Position numbers and translations under genes: made by a program. The notes under the pieces were generated by a model. It was not told the origin of the DNA, did not search any database, and saw nothing but the letters and a program-made list of their open reading frames with translations. Below, one piece after another: positions 46,237 to 58,007 of a stretch of DNA of 64,000 bases. Positions within the stretch are counted from its first letter, which is position 1; the number at the start of each line of letters is the position of its first letter. Origin of the DNA: Lichina pygmaea (taxonomy: Eukaryota; Ascomycota; Lichinomycetes; Lichinales; Lichinaceae); the NCBI GenBank assembly GCA_963422465.1, contig OY730169.1, positions 1,550,001 to 1,614,000 on the forward strand, in the 5' to 3' direction.

Positions 46237-46381
46237 CACGGGTAGATAGGTACGAGGTGATGTAAGTTCTTCTTAGAGGATCAAGTAGAGAGACGGTATA
46301 GACAAGAATCAGATGGAAAAGTCTACTTGCTCGATCTAGCTGCAATATCGAAGAAAAACCGACTCCCGCCTTCTCAAATAT

Positions 46382-49300
46382 TCACCTGCTGTTGCACGCT
46401 GTACAGCGCATCTCTGTCAAGCTTCCTGCGATGAGCTTGGACTCGCCGTTGGGACCCGGAGCAGCACCAGGGACACCACGTGCCGACGCGGCCGAGTAAG
46501 ACAACGATGGCGTATCGTCAGCACCTCCACCCCGTCTGACGGACGAGCCGCGGCTGCCATCATCCCGCTGGGAGCGAGAGGATCGGTCGAAACATGTGCG
46601 GTGGAAGACGTGCTGGCAGCTGAAAACGATGAGCGAGCTGAGCCCTGCATCGCCGCTCCGTGCTTGCTCGTGTTTCACGGCGATGCGCTCCGCTTGATGA
46701 TGGTCGATGTTGTCGTCGTCGGCGCCGTCGACGTCGTCGTCTTTCCTGTTGGGAACCACTCCATCGGCGTACGACCGTGCGGACCCCCTGCCGATGCGTT
46801 TTCCCCTGGCCCTGGAGCTGTCTGGCTCCGGCGTGGCTTGAACGGTCCCGGGTCGACCGCTGCCGAGGTGAGACCCTACCGCAGCACCGCCATCGGGCCT
46901 CCGCTGTCTGCCGATCCGTGTCGCCGTCCTTTGCCTCCACGCTTCCCATATGCCGCCTCCCGCTCCCGGTCCCCAGACGCGCTTCCCGCAGCCTTCGCAG
47001 AGTTGGCTTCGAGGTCGCCAGCCACGCCGTCTCAGATTGCTGGCCTCTTCGACGTGGACGAAGAGATCATCCTGCAGGAGCTTGTTGGACAGGGACAGGA
47101 GCGACTCTTCGTAGGCGTAGGCCGAGAAGATGGACGAGAGCACGGCCCGAAGCTCCGAGAGCGACGGCGACGTCACGGACGCTCTTGCGAGAAAGGCGCG
47201 GAGGATGCGCAGGAAAGACAGGTCGAGTCGACCGGCGGGCGAAGGTGCCGGAGAGGCTGACGATGGCGCTGTCGCTGTATTCGACGCTCTGGCTTTCTTT
47301 GCTGCGTCGTCTTCTAGCTTGGTGGCGATGCCCGAGGATGTGCTTGTCAGCAAGGCGCTAAATGTTTCCTGCACGAGGCCCCGAAGGGGTTGCGTGATGT
47401 CGCCGTGAGCAATGCTTGGGTCGGCCTGCTGTCCGAGCTCCTGAGAACGACGATCGTCCTTGTCGGCCGCACTCAGGATCGCCGATGTATTTTTGACGAT
47501 GCGCACCGTGCCTTCGATAAGATCGAGCCACAGAACCTCCTCGAGGGACAGCTCGTCGTCGAGCGACTGCCGTCGACCCGGTGTCTTCTTCCGGGCCTCC
47601 AGGAGTCGAGTCGACTTCATCTGCCTCTGACACAGCCATACACCGACGCGCGAGTATTTCTGCATTGCGTCCAGGGTCTGGGGTATAGTCTCCCAGGTGG
47701 CATGGTCGGAAACACCATCGACGACTGCGTTGAGGAGCCCAACTAGAGCCGCCTCAAGAGACGACAGGTGATCGAGCAGCCTGCCCATTGCATCTCGAAC
47801 GCGCCCTTCCCGAGCGACGACGATGACGGCGGCGTCCACAACGCCTCGATTTTCCAGTTCGGGCAGCACTTCTGCCAGCCGGAGGTCACCCGCTTGCACC
47901 GAGCTGATGTAGTCCGCAACGTGCGAAGGATCGTATCTGCTCATCAGCCGCACATATTCCTCCACGAAGGCCTGTTTGGCTCTCCGGTCCGCCGAGATGC
48001 CCCCTGCGTATGCTTCCGATCGAGATTCGAGCATCGCCCGGAGGTACTCAAAGCGTCCGCGCGGACCGACCTCGACAGATTCGAGAAGCGAGTCGTGCCA
48101 GGTCGGAGCATGCCTCTCGAGTATCTCCGCCGTCCGTACCACATCCAACGAGACGAGATTCGCCGCGTGCCTCGTGACAGCTCTCCGAACCTCGCGCAGC
48201 TGCCGTTCTTTGGCCTTGCTGTGCTGTCGAAGAAAGTCTTCAAGGTAGAGAAAGACCTCGATTTGGTCCTCCGGATCCTCGAAACATTCTTCCAGCAGAT
48301 CGGGATACTGTTTCTCTGCTCGGTAGATCGATTTCAGAACACGATGGAAGCCGGCACGCTTGAAGCTCGCGGTCAGACTGCTCAGATCGGGAGGGCGGTA
48401 CATGGACAACAGATATTCGACGCTCAACTGACAATCCTCGGCGATATCCCTGCTGGGGTAATCGCATAGGTCGAGGAGGACCCGCTGGAGCGAGGAGCCC
48501 GGTAGCAGAATGAACTGCGGGAACTTGGGCAGATTGCGGGCAACGAACATATCGAGGTAGATGGTTTGCTCCGTGCCAAACTCCTCCGTGTACAACACTT
48601 CCCAGAGAATGCTCAGGATGTGCTGCCTGTTCATCCTTTGAGATGAAGGGCGATCACCGAGCGAAGACTCGGCTTCTCGGCCTTGCGTCTCCGGCGCGTT
48701 GTTGAGAAATGCATCCTCGAAAGCCTCGTTCAGTGCGCTCAAAAAGCTGGCGGTGTCGAAATGCAGAAGCAGACGAAGGTACGGAAATGGTGGCTCGGGA
48801 TCCCCCTCCGACTGCGTCAGCAGACGCTTGCCGCCGAGCTTGGGCCAAGTGACGCTTGTTCCTGCAAAGAGGAAAGAGAAGAGCTGCGATTTGGCCTCCG
48901 CAGCGCCTTCTTCTGGGAGGTCCTCTCCTGTGGGATACACCCTACCGGTGAGGACGTAAGATAGATATGGGAAGATCTTGAGCGCGTTGGTCGTGTGGAA
49001 GGACATGAGAGACGAGCTTTCGTCAGGCTCGGACTGAAACGCAGGAGAGGGTATCAAGAAGCTCATTAGTTCCACCAAAGGAGTGACATAGTCCCCAAAT
49101 GTTTGGTTCCAGATGTATGTGAATGCATCGTAAAGGTGGTGTCGTCTGCACAGCGTCGTGATCTGGTCAATGTCCATGCTGCTGGTATCCATAACGCACA
49201 GCATCTCCTCGAGCTGGTCTCCGGCTTCTTTGGCAAGATGGTGCTCCACCAGCCCTTTGACGACGGAGGGGGGAACGGAGCGCACTTGGCCCTGCGAAAC

Positions 49301-51636
49301 GCACGCTCCAAGCTGATCATAGTAGACGCCTACCTTCGTACTCCCCTCAAAGATATCGTACATGTCGTCGAAAAGAAACTCGTAGTTGGCCATAGCAAAA
49401 CACGCATTGAAGCAAGCGCCGCATAGATCTTTCAGATCAAGCAAGTCCGGCTGCCCGCGGCTGCCGCTGTGACTGTCTTGTAGAGCTTTCTGCAATGAGT
49501 TTGACACAATATCCAGCAGTTTCTCCTCGACCATCGTATGGCGCGTGCGATCGTCATTCGGAAGCCCCACCGTGAGCGTGTCCACGTCGCCGAGGAAGTA
49601 GTGCGTCGCAAGCCGAATGGCATCGATGTGTCGCCCATCGTCAAGCAGTGCTGTGAGCCGGTCCGTCCAGTTGGACATGGCTCCCACGGCGATGTCATTC
49701 CGGTCCAAAAGGAAGATGCGTCCTTTGTACAAACGGAAACTGGCGTAGAAGGCGTCGGCGACCACACCGTGCATGGAAGGATCTTCGTTGTCATCTTCGT
49801 CTAACCGTTCGACCAGTGCGTGCAAGTGTCTGGAGAAGAAATCGTGATGCATAATCTGCTTGCTGAGGAGGTCTACGTGGCCCATCACCGTCATGGTATT
49901 GTCCTCGAGGATCACTAGCTGCTGAGTGATTGTAAGGAGGGCAAGGACTGAGCGGCTCGTCCACTGAACCGCGACGATGGATTCTCCAGCTTTCCACCTG
50001 TTTCGGGCCCGGAAAGAAAGAACCGGAGGCTGCTCGGCCCCATTTGCGTCCGCAGCGTCCTGCTCCGTCAGATCGCCCACTGTCAAAACGTCTGACCAGC
50101 AGTAGACGAGTTTCGCCTCGGACGATGCCTCGACAGCGGATTTCCCCACGACCCTGAGCTTCACGGAGGGGAACCATGCAAGACACCCGCTTAGCGCACC
50201 GTGCGGGGTGATCTCTTTTGGCCGGCCAGCTTTGTGCTGCGTCTGTGCGATTGGCATCGTGGACACGATCACCAAGAGATACGGTGTCAGCATGGCCACG
50301 AGACCCATCGTGTCAGTCGATTTCTCTACGTTGCCAAGAGGCAAGGCAGAGAAGGCGAGAACCGAGCTAGGCTTCCGAGGCCGTCCCCCCGATGCCACGT
50401 CGCTGGGGTAGCGGCCAAGGATTCGAGTGGTCGCGACGGATCTGGCGACAACACCCATTCCTCGCGTCGCCAGATGAGAGAACGCCATACCTCTGCCGTC
50501 AGCAGAAGTTAAAGCGGTACGTCTGGCGCCGAGAAAACTCAGGTGCAGCACGCCAGTGTTGATGACATGTCCATGTTTTGGGCGACCTTGCATGTCCTGC
50601 GGCGTGATTGGTGGGATACGCATGAAGGGCTTCGCGGGCCTTGCGAGCTCCCACGTGAATATGCTGCCATTCGCATGGCCTCCGGCGATCATCGTCTGGT
50701 CTGCTGAGATTGCCAACGAGAGCACTGGTCCCGCCTCGACGGCTACACAAGTCAGGCCAGAATCGAAGGGAACGGGAACGGCGGCAAACCTTCGGTGCCG
50801 GGACCCATGATTGATTTCAGGTCTTGGTTGTAGTCGAAGATGAGGATGACGCCCTTTGATGTTCCCAGGGCGATGAACGCCGATACCGCCATACAGATCG
50901 GAGTTCCAAGGCTCCGCTTCCCCCGTTCCGAGAAAAGCTGAGTAGCCAGTTTCTTCAGCTTGATCCACTTCACAATGGCCCAAGGGGCCTGTGGCGAATC
51001 TTCGTCGCCCTTGCCTCGAAGGATCTGAAAATCCAGCGATGATCTCCTGGAGTTACCGTCGAGGAAAGCCGGAGACTGTGGCCTTGGCGATACCAGAGGT
51101 GATGAGGTAAGCCGAGACTGGAATCGCCTGTCGAATGGTCGAAGTGATGGGGTGGGGCTGCCGCGAGAAAACGAAGCCCGGGTGCCAAAGGGGCCACTTC
51201 CAGGAGACGATGGCACGGATCCCTGACCTAGTCAGCTACTGTCTCGTGCTGTAGGCGTCGTCAGAGGAAGAAACACCTGAACAGACGGCGGATCATCGGG
51301 TGTTGATGACGAATCATATCCGGCCGCAAGCGTTGCCCCTGGCGCAGCGACTGGAACATCCAGGCCATACTCGTTCCCACCCTCGCTGGCCCCGTCGAGC
51401 GTCTGCTCTGGATCCGGATGCCTGTATTTCCCTGTGAAAGTGGATCGGTTGTCGTCAAGGACGCTCAGATCGTCGGTTGCTTCTTCCATCGTCGCCGAAG
51501 GGCCCGTCTCCATCTGCCACTGCGATCCGCTCCCGTCATTCCCACGAGTCTGCGGCGCTTGGGCCCGTAAAGGGCTGCCGTTGGCGTTGTCTTCGACATT
51601 GTCTTCACTGCTTTCGCTCACCGGCGAAGAGCTCAT
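46382..51636 (-). CDS. VPS8: Vacuolar protein sorting protein Vps8 (CORVET subunit)
   Basis: Exons 51636-51277, 51222-50790 and 50742-46382 on the minus strand give 1717 residues. Vps8 is the Rab5-binding subunit of the CORVET tethering complex on early endosomes. Order: a Ser/acidic disordered N-terminus; a beta-propeller beginning ALGTSKGVILIFDYNQDLKS and AVEAGPVLSLAISADQTMIA plus GGHANGSIFTWE; an alpha-solenoid (VYPTGEDLPEEGAAEAKSQL, HILSILWEVLYTEEFGTEQT, LPKFPQFILLPGSSLQRVLL, PPDLSSLTASFKRAGFHRVL); and a C-terminal RING-H2 built from CEGCGKRVW, CQHVFHRTC and the final CTACNSR. The loop between RING halves is very long and Arg/Asp-rich. The first intron (51276-51223) skips an in-frame TGA, and the second (50789-50743, 47 nt) restores TEAVEAGPV. 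Confidence 0.95.
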
Positions 51637-52106
51637 GGGCGTGATGGATGAATGCGCATAGCTTCATCCATGCGGAACGAGTAGTAGTTTCTGAACGTCG
51701 AATACCTTAGACCGTCCTGCTCCTATCAGCACAATGTAGATCAGACCAGTGGTGAGACTATACTCACACCGATGATATGCCGCTCAAAATTCTTGTACAG
51801 GAATCCAAAGAGCTGTCAATTCTTGACCTTTTCAAGGGCTTGAAGGGGATGGTGTTGTCGATGACTTGGAGAGCAATCGCTAACGGGTTGAGATTACCCA
51901 AGACACTAGACTAGGGCTGTTAGCGCTATTCATAGCGATCGCCTAGGCGTCAGTGACCTGTATTCGGATTATGCCATGCCTGAGTCGCGGGCCTTTCATT
52001 ACCAACGATTACCCGCAACACTCCACGGCCTCGACCGCTTACGGTACCGGTAACTCCAATTATATCTTCGAACGTCCTTACCATTCCCTGCAAGAGCAAG
52101 CTCGAC
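51637..52106. promoter_or_regulatory. Divergent promoter region, VPS8/DUF3752 gene
   Basis: 470 bp between two start codons facing away from each other. A GTACCGGTAAC patch is near 52040. No specific binding site recognised. Confidence 0.4.
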
Positions 52107-53044
52107 ATGGCAAAGTCATCTTCGGCGAAGAGAAAGCTTTCGGAAGGTGCTGCGGACACGGAGACGCAAGCGTCTCGTCCATCACCACCTTCCGCGGATC
52201 TGGACCGAGCGGATAAGAAGCAGAAGATCATAGGGCCCTCATTGCCGCCCAACCTTTCTACAGCGGGAGACAGAGGCAAGGAAGATGCTGTCAGCAGCAG
52301 TGGCGACAGTAGCGACGAAGGCGACTTTGGTCCGGCATTGCCAGGGGCCGATGCGAGCGTGAGATCATCCCTTGCTCGGCCGTCTTGGGTATCATGCTAA
52401 GGGCCAGCCAGCCATCGCAAGCCCAGCGTGGTGATGCTCCAGACGACGATGACGACTGCACAAAGGAGCCTGCACCAAGAAGAGCGCAATGGATGCTGGA
52501 GCCGCCGAAACAGGAAGATTTGACGGCACGTGCCGACCCCACCAAGCTTCGAAACCGCAAGTTCAACACAGGAGTAGGTGCTAGGGCACCTGCCCAGAGA
52601 TCAGACGGCAACAGCCTGCTGTGGACGGAGACGCCGGAGCAAAAGCGGCAGCGCCTTGCCGACGAAGTCATGGGAGTGAGGAAGCCAGCCACGGAGGACG
52701 ATTCCGGCGCGCGCACAAGAAAAGACCCATCCAAGGATGATGCTACCACTAAACGCATTCAAGAGTACAATGTTCGCCACCCCGTGATCTTTTCACGCGC
52801 CCGAAGATTGTGGGGCTATCGCATAACTGACCGGCAATCATAGGATCGCTATCGTTCGCAATCGCTGTACGACGAGCGTAAGCGAACGCAGCCAAAGGAG
52901 AAGGAAGACGATCCCAGTGCCAGACCCTTTGACAGGGAGAAGGACATTGCAAGCGTACGCCAGGTCAACCACACACAGAAGAAAGAGCTTCTTCGTCGCG
53001 CTGCCGATTTTGGGTCCCGCTTCTCCAGCGGCAGCTACTTGTGA
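52107..53044 (+). CDS. GPALPP-motif (DUF3752) nuclear protein
   Basis: Exons 52107-52358, 52412-52771 and 52844-53044 give 270 residues. Two GPALPP-type motifs occur (IIGPSLPPN near residue 41 and FGPALPG near 76). The DUF3752 region follows: RAQWMLEPPKQEDLTARADP, KLRNRKFNTGVGA, LWTETPEQKRQRLADEVMG, SLYDERKR, and the C-terminus RPFDREKDIASVRQVNHTQK plus FGSRFSSGSYL. The family (human GPALPP1) is nuclear with an unestablished role. The first intron's acceptor is ambiguous: CAG at 52411 was chosen, but CAG at 52426 also keeps frame and would drop five residues. The second donor (AAT/GTTCGC) is weak, but it is the join that restores the conserved DRYRSQSLYDERKR. Confidence 0.85.
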
Positions 53045-56000
53045 CGGGACGATGGAGTCTCGAAAGCGTATACTAGTGCCATCGCTGGATCGAGACCCTA
53101 TCGAGCAATGGGTCGAAAGCTGACCATACCTGCGGGTCAGTTGACGCTCACTTGTATCAGGATGAGTCCGACCACGAGACGTCAAGCGACGATCAGAAGG
53201 TGCGCAACAATACCCAAGTGCCCTTGTTCGATCTCACCCTATCATCTCTGGCCCACCCAGCGAAGATGTTCGCTTGCGTCCTTTGCGGCATGTGGCCGTC
53301 TACCATCTTGCTCTAGGATTTTAGCGCTTTTGTTCCTGCATTTGCTGGACACTCCACGAAATTCAGCGGTGGATCCCAAACGCTTGGAAACCTTAGCAAT
53401 GATCTCTCACCTGTTGGCAAATATCAACCGTGTCTTGCCAATCTCGAGTCAGTGAGACCGCCCGCAAAGAAGTCATACAACTTGGGCGGTGAGGTCGCTA
53501 TAGAACAGGTTGGAGGTCTGGTGATTGATGGAGATGTTCAGTAACGCTTTTGGTAGTTCAACGTACTGAGCGCACCGAGCAGAATTCCAATCCATATGGA
53601 CGACGACGGAAATCAATTGCTTCACAGCAACGCTTACCTGAGCCCAGTGCCAATTCAGCTCCAGTTTTCTTAACAATCGGTTTCAAGCGCCGTGTCCATG
53701 ACGAGAACATCTGGAAGCATCACACTCGCAATCGAAAGCGGAACTTAGCAGGAGACACGTCAGCAACATTATCATTTGTATAATTAGAGTGGAGAGCTAC
53801 AGGTTTTACAATACCCAACCCGATCTGGAAGATTCGGAGGGTCGGGCTTGGAAGGCTCAGGGCCATGAGCGGGAGGACCGGGAGGGAACAGGTCCTCCCT
53901 TACGGGGCCTGCACGACTGATTCTAGAACAGGTGGCTGGTGGAATTTGGTCTGCCCCTGAGTAGAACATTTGCCATATGAGTGTCTGTAAAGTCATGCTC
54001 AGTACGGTAGTAGCTAGAGCAGGACTGTCAATGGACTTGATCAACCTCGTCCCTCATCTTCTCCTTCAAGATATAGTTGACTAATCTACTACAACCCAGA
54101 ACTGGGAGAATTGGTCTGGCAAGTTTTCTATTCGGAGCTGGAGTTCCAGATTTTCCTACCCCTTTATGCATTTGTGGTCAAGCAGAAGAGACAGTGAAAC
54201 ATATCACCTCTTCATGCTCTCTTTATTCAAGCCAAAGACAGCAAGCCCCTTTCAATTCTCAAGATTTCACTTCTATTATTTCAAACCCAGAGCTTCTACA
54301 GAAGTTTCTATACTGGTTTTCAAACTCCACTATTCACACTCTAATATCTAGAAGTTTTCTCTCTACCAGTCACTACAAGATTTCCTTTTGCTACATACCC
54401 TAGTCACTCCCAGTCTTCAGTTTTTATTCCTTTAAAGGTTTTCTGAAGAAACTCACTCTTAGCTAGAAGATCTGCATGGCTGAAAAGCTACTATCAGTGT
54501 AAGAATCAAATTAAAAAATAAATAAAAAATAAAAATAGTTGACTAATCCTCGTGTTTGTGTTGCAATGGCTAGACCCATGCGTGTCACGGCCCCGAAGAA
54601 ATGTCATTACGGCAGCAGACAGAGTATCTGTGAGAACTTCCAGCCCTTGAGAGTACAAGCCTCTCAGAAGAAACAGAACCGGTACAGCATCCATCAGATC
54701 GACGAGGTTGTCGACGGACTTGCCAGCTGGCCTACGCAGCAAATTACCAAGACATCATTCACACCCGAAATATTCCTCTGTGAAGCTGTCAGATAGTTGT
54801 ACGATGATAGACACAAGCTATGTCGTCGCATCAAGTATAAGAACCTTAATAGTTCTACCATCAGACACAGATGGAATTGACACTATCGAGTCAGAGGTGG
54901 TTTTCAGGTCGACACCATCAACTCTGGTAGATCTACTCCCCCCTTTTAGGCTTCGAAGAAGCACACTCAAGCCTTGTCGATCGACCGCGAAGAGAGAACG
55001 GGCGGGCTGTCCGCAACGCGGCTGCGTCGGTACTGCGGCAAACCGGTCTCAAGATTGTCGCCAAGCATGATCCAGGGGAAGGTCTTTACTGCCAAAGATG
55101 GTCCGTGATCAGTTACCCTACGGCTTGGTCCAACGATCTGGACTGGATATCGTAGATGTTCCTTCTCCAATCACGCAGTCCAAGCTTTTCTTGAGGTCAG
55201 TGGCATCTCTGCGACTTCGCCGGCACTAGACCAGACGATATCGTATACACGTACTCATATTTTTGAGTCGAAATGTCGGAGGTCATGTATCTCACGAATG
55301 ACAGGGGTCATCATTGACGGGGAATAATCGCGACGTCATGGTACCAACTATACCCCAGATTCGAGGTCACTGTTGATTCGACATGTGGAACGCATGTACT
55401 CGGAAGAATGACCGAATATTCTCCACAGCCTACGGTAGGATATCCAGTTCATGCCCACATCGAAACAGCAGGTCAGTACGCCCATTGCCCAGGACAAGAC
55501 ATACGTAAGGTGCCAATTACTGAGATCACTGTCAAGAAATAACAGAGTATACTAGGACTACTGCTTCCGTAGTTCTAACTCCGTTACGCCTACGAATCTG
55601 CATCGGAGCTATGTCCTTTGTCTTTATCTTTACATACCGTAACTCTCTAATATTGTCAGCGCTTGGCGGACCCGCGGATCATTCTTCTAAGAACAGTGAT
55701 AGGTAAGAACTATAGCTGTCGCTACTGGATCAGTCTCACGACCTCCTTTCTATCTGCTGGCGCTACTAGAACAACAATGCCTTAGAGGTTAGCACAGGCC
55801 TAAGAATGGCCGGGTCCGCAATCGCTTTGGGTCAGATGAAAACAGCGCGACAGAAGGCACCAATTCACCAAGAGCCCGATAAGCAGCCGTCATCCAACAG
55901 CAAAGGTGCGGAAACCGAATGGTCAATGTGAACGTAGTCCCAAACTTGGACAGAATGCCCTGTGACTTGGTTGCCATGGGTTGTGGACTATCGACGTCCC

Positions 56001-57097
56001 CACTTCCGGGCGGATTGGTTTGACCATGGCACACGGATATGACCATCACCTTGGCATGCTGCTGGAGTTCAACGCCAAGGTCGAACATATCAAAAGAATC
56101 TTCCATGGGTCGACGGACCAAAGGGAACAGAAGTTGGAGCCTGTGGACCAACTACCATGCATGAGAAGTAGAGCTGGGGGAATTCCTTCGTTGTATCTCC
56201 GTATGTTGGAAAGAAGCCCGTCGGTGGCGCTCTGCAGACTATTGTGTACGTATGTACGTACCCTCGTACTTCCGTACGTACGTACTTACATACGTACCGT
56301 AAGCGGTGCGGTACCGGTATCACCTACGTGCCTGCTGTCGTCTGCATGAAAGTCCCCAGTGTCGACAGGGGCGATGATATTCGGCAGCACCTACACGACC
56401 GTCTCCTTGTGCACCACGTAGTCGGCGACATGGCGTGCGTCGACATGGACAATCCTCCTAGACATCGCAGCAACGACGGAACAATGGGAAAGCCTCATCT
56501 GGACGGAGGACAAGATTCCAGCCAAGCATCAGGGTCTTGGCCGAGAGAGGGGCTGGGCACTGAAGGTTCAGCCTTCTCGATGTCTAAGGCCGCCCTTCCC
56601 GATTTGATCGCCTGTCGCTGCCCCTAATCATCATGCCTGTTTGTGGCGCCGGTGGCTGTCTCGGATGCGGATGTGAAACCGAAGGGAGCTATTCAGGGAC
56701 CCGGCCGACGAAATCTGCTTAGGTAAGCCTGCAGGAATTCACGCAATCCTGAGAGGCAAAGCTAACCAACGGCGAGCGGCCGCCCTAGGACGTTCACGGC
56801 TGTCGCTCTTTACCTCTCACCCTCGTTTCCTCCATCCCCTGGCCGAGCAGGCTGTCGTTCGTTCATCAGATCTGTCGGGCGCGCTTTTGGATAGGGCTCA
56901 ACGCTTGCTGGTGCGGGGTTCCGCTACATTGTTCTGCCTTTAACTCCCAAACGCCGAAGTCGATCCTGGGACGGTCTTGACTGCTCTTGACTGCCTATCG
57001 TCGTTCGGTTCAGCTCTACGTTGGCGGACCAGGAGTCGAGTGGCGCTTTTCTCCTGCAACCCAGCAGCTTGACCAGAGTCGGCCCGGTCCGGCGACC
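53045..57097. other. Long spacer with LINE insertion, mostly unassigned
   Basis: 4 kb between the DUF3752 gene and the RCR-like gene. The LINE fragment is at 54087-54534. Surrounding frames (for example minus 54742-54549 and minus 56151-55789) are up to 120 codons but show no domain. A GTAC/TACGTA cluster is at 56240-56310. A 29-codon Cys-rich frame starts at 56633. Much of this may be decayed sequence. Confidence 0.5.
54073..54548 (+). mobile_element. 5'-truncated non-LTR retrotransposon (LINE) with target-site duplication
   Basis: The same 14-mer ATAGTTGACTAATC lies at 54073-54086 and 54535-54548. Between them a 448-bp insert reads in one frame to 54403: QPRTGRIGLASFLFGAGVPD, then PLCICGQAEETVKHITSSCS and a hydrophobic tail. 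This is the C-terminal RNase H/zinc-knuckle-like end of Tad/I-type LINE reverse transcriptases (CxC...H...C). A roughly 100-bp 3' UTR and an A-rich tail (54508-54534) follow directly before the second 14-mer, as expected for target-primed reverse transcription. The element is more AT-rich than its host DNA, and its remaining frame is uninterrupted. Confidence 0.85.
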
Positions 57098-57717
57098 ATG
57101 GACGACGAGGCCGAAGTGACTTTGGTCGACGTGTGGGGAAACGATGAGCCCTATTGGTACTATTCAACTGTACGCAATACTAGAGGAGCACGATTCCGTT
57201 CTGCGGCTAATAGGGCACTTGATAGACTGCCGTGGCAGTCAAATGGTCGATCTTGGCTGCCTTTGTACTTCTCATCATAAGCTTCTTTGTCGGCGGCTAC
57301 CTCCATGCCCGACGAAGGACGAGGAAGGACCTGCCTTTGCTTGCTTACCACCGAGTAAGATGAACGTCCGCATTTCGAGTCGCGGACTGGCCGCTGACAG
57401 GAACAGTGGTTCATTCCACGTCGAGCGCGGGCGCGAGTCGAAGACCACCCCAGCCAACAGCCAAGTCAGCCCCCGTACCACCAAGCTCAAGTCGACGGAT
57501 ACAATCTGGAATCCGTGCCCCCCCCAGGTATTTACACTTGATACGTGGGCATCGCAGAGTGACAATGGACTGATGCTCGACAGCCTACAATCCGAACTTG
57601 GCTCCTCCTCCTGCGTACTACCCACCCGTGGGCGCATCAAAAGCGCTGCCGTCCCAGCGGCCTCCCCGCCATCAGGTTCCATCAAATGCGCCTGGAAACC
57701 CGGGCCCTGCCCAGTAG
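57098..57717 (+). CDS. RCR-like single-span membrane protein with PPxY motifs
   Basis: Exons 57098-57169, 57226-57354, 57407-57527 and 57584-57717 give 151 residues. A short N-terminus (MDDEAEVTLVDVWGNDEPYW) precedes one membrane span, WSILAAFVLLIISFFVGGYL. A basic segment HARRRTRKDLPLLAYHRWFI then leads into a Gln/Pro-rich tail with two PPAY motifs (VPPPAYNPNLAPPPAYYPP). This is the layout of fungal Rcr1/Rcr2-like proteins, which sit in endosomal/plasma membranes and recruit the Rsp5/Nedd4 ubiquitin ligase through PPxY. The third exon could begin at 57401 (acceptor CTGACAG), adding Glu-Gln; 57407 was preferred because it gives YHRWF. No exon exceeds 140 nt, so the gene is easily missed. Confidence 0.8.
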
Positions 57718-58007
57718 AAGATGCGGCGGCCCACAGGTGTCGGATGAGCGCCGCCCGCCTGATGGGGCCTTGAATCTTCTCAGGCTCCTCGTCCCATTCG
57801 CTCGGCATCTCGGATGATAGACGATTGCATTTTCCGGTGTTCTGTTTGCGTTCGCTTGGCTTGGTCACGGAAGGGAAGTTGCTGGCCAGGTTTCGTAGAC
57901 GGCGGGGGCCGACATTCCGATCTCGGACCCGGACTCTGCGTGCGAGGGCGAGACGTCAAAGAGGCGCGTCGTTCACGTAGTTGCAGCGAGGCTTGAAGCT
58001 ATTTCAT
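57718..58007. other. Convergent spacer
   Basis: 290 bp between the stops of the RCR-like gene and the next minus-strand gene. Nothing recognised. Confidence 0.4.

Larger units (their letters stand above)
44062..46381. other. Intergenic spacer with AT-rich island and TIR element
   Basis: 2.3 kb upstream of the monooxygenase and downstream of VPS8. It contains GTAC-rich patches (44465-44515, 44755-44775), an AT-richer island (about 44800-45360) and TIR element copy B (45556-46236). No intact gene recognised. Confidence 0.55.

Noticed and set aside
50752-50790. Reading Vps8 exon 2 through to PFPFPSILA and stop
   Set aside because: It ends the protein before its propeller. Splicing at 50790/50742 restores the continuous TEAVEAGPVLSLA.
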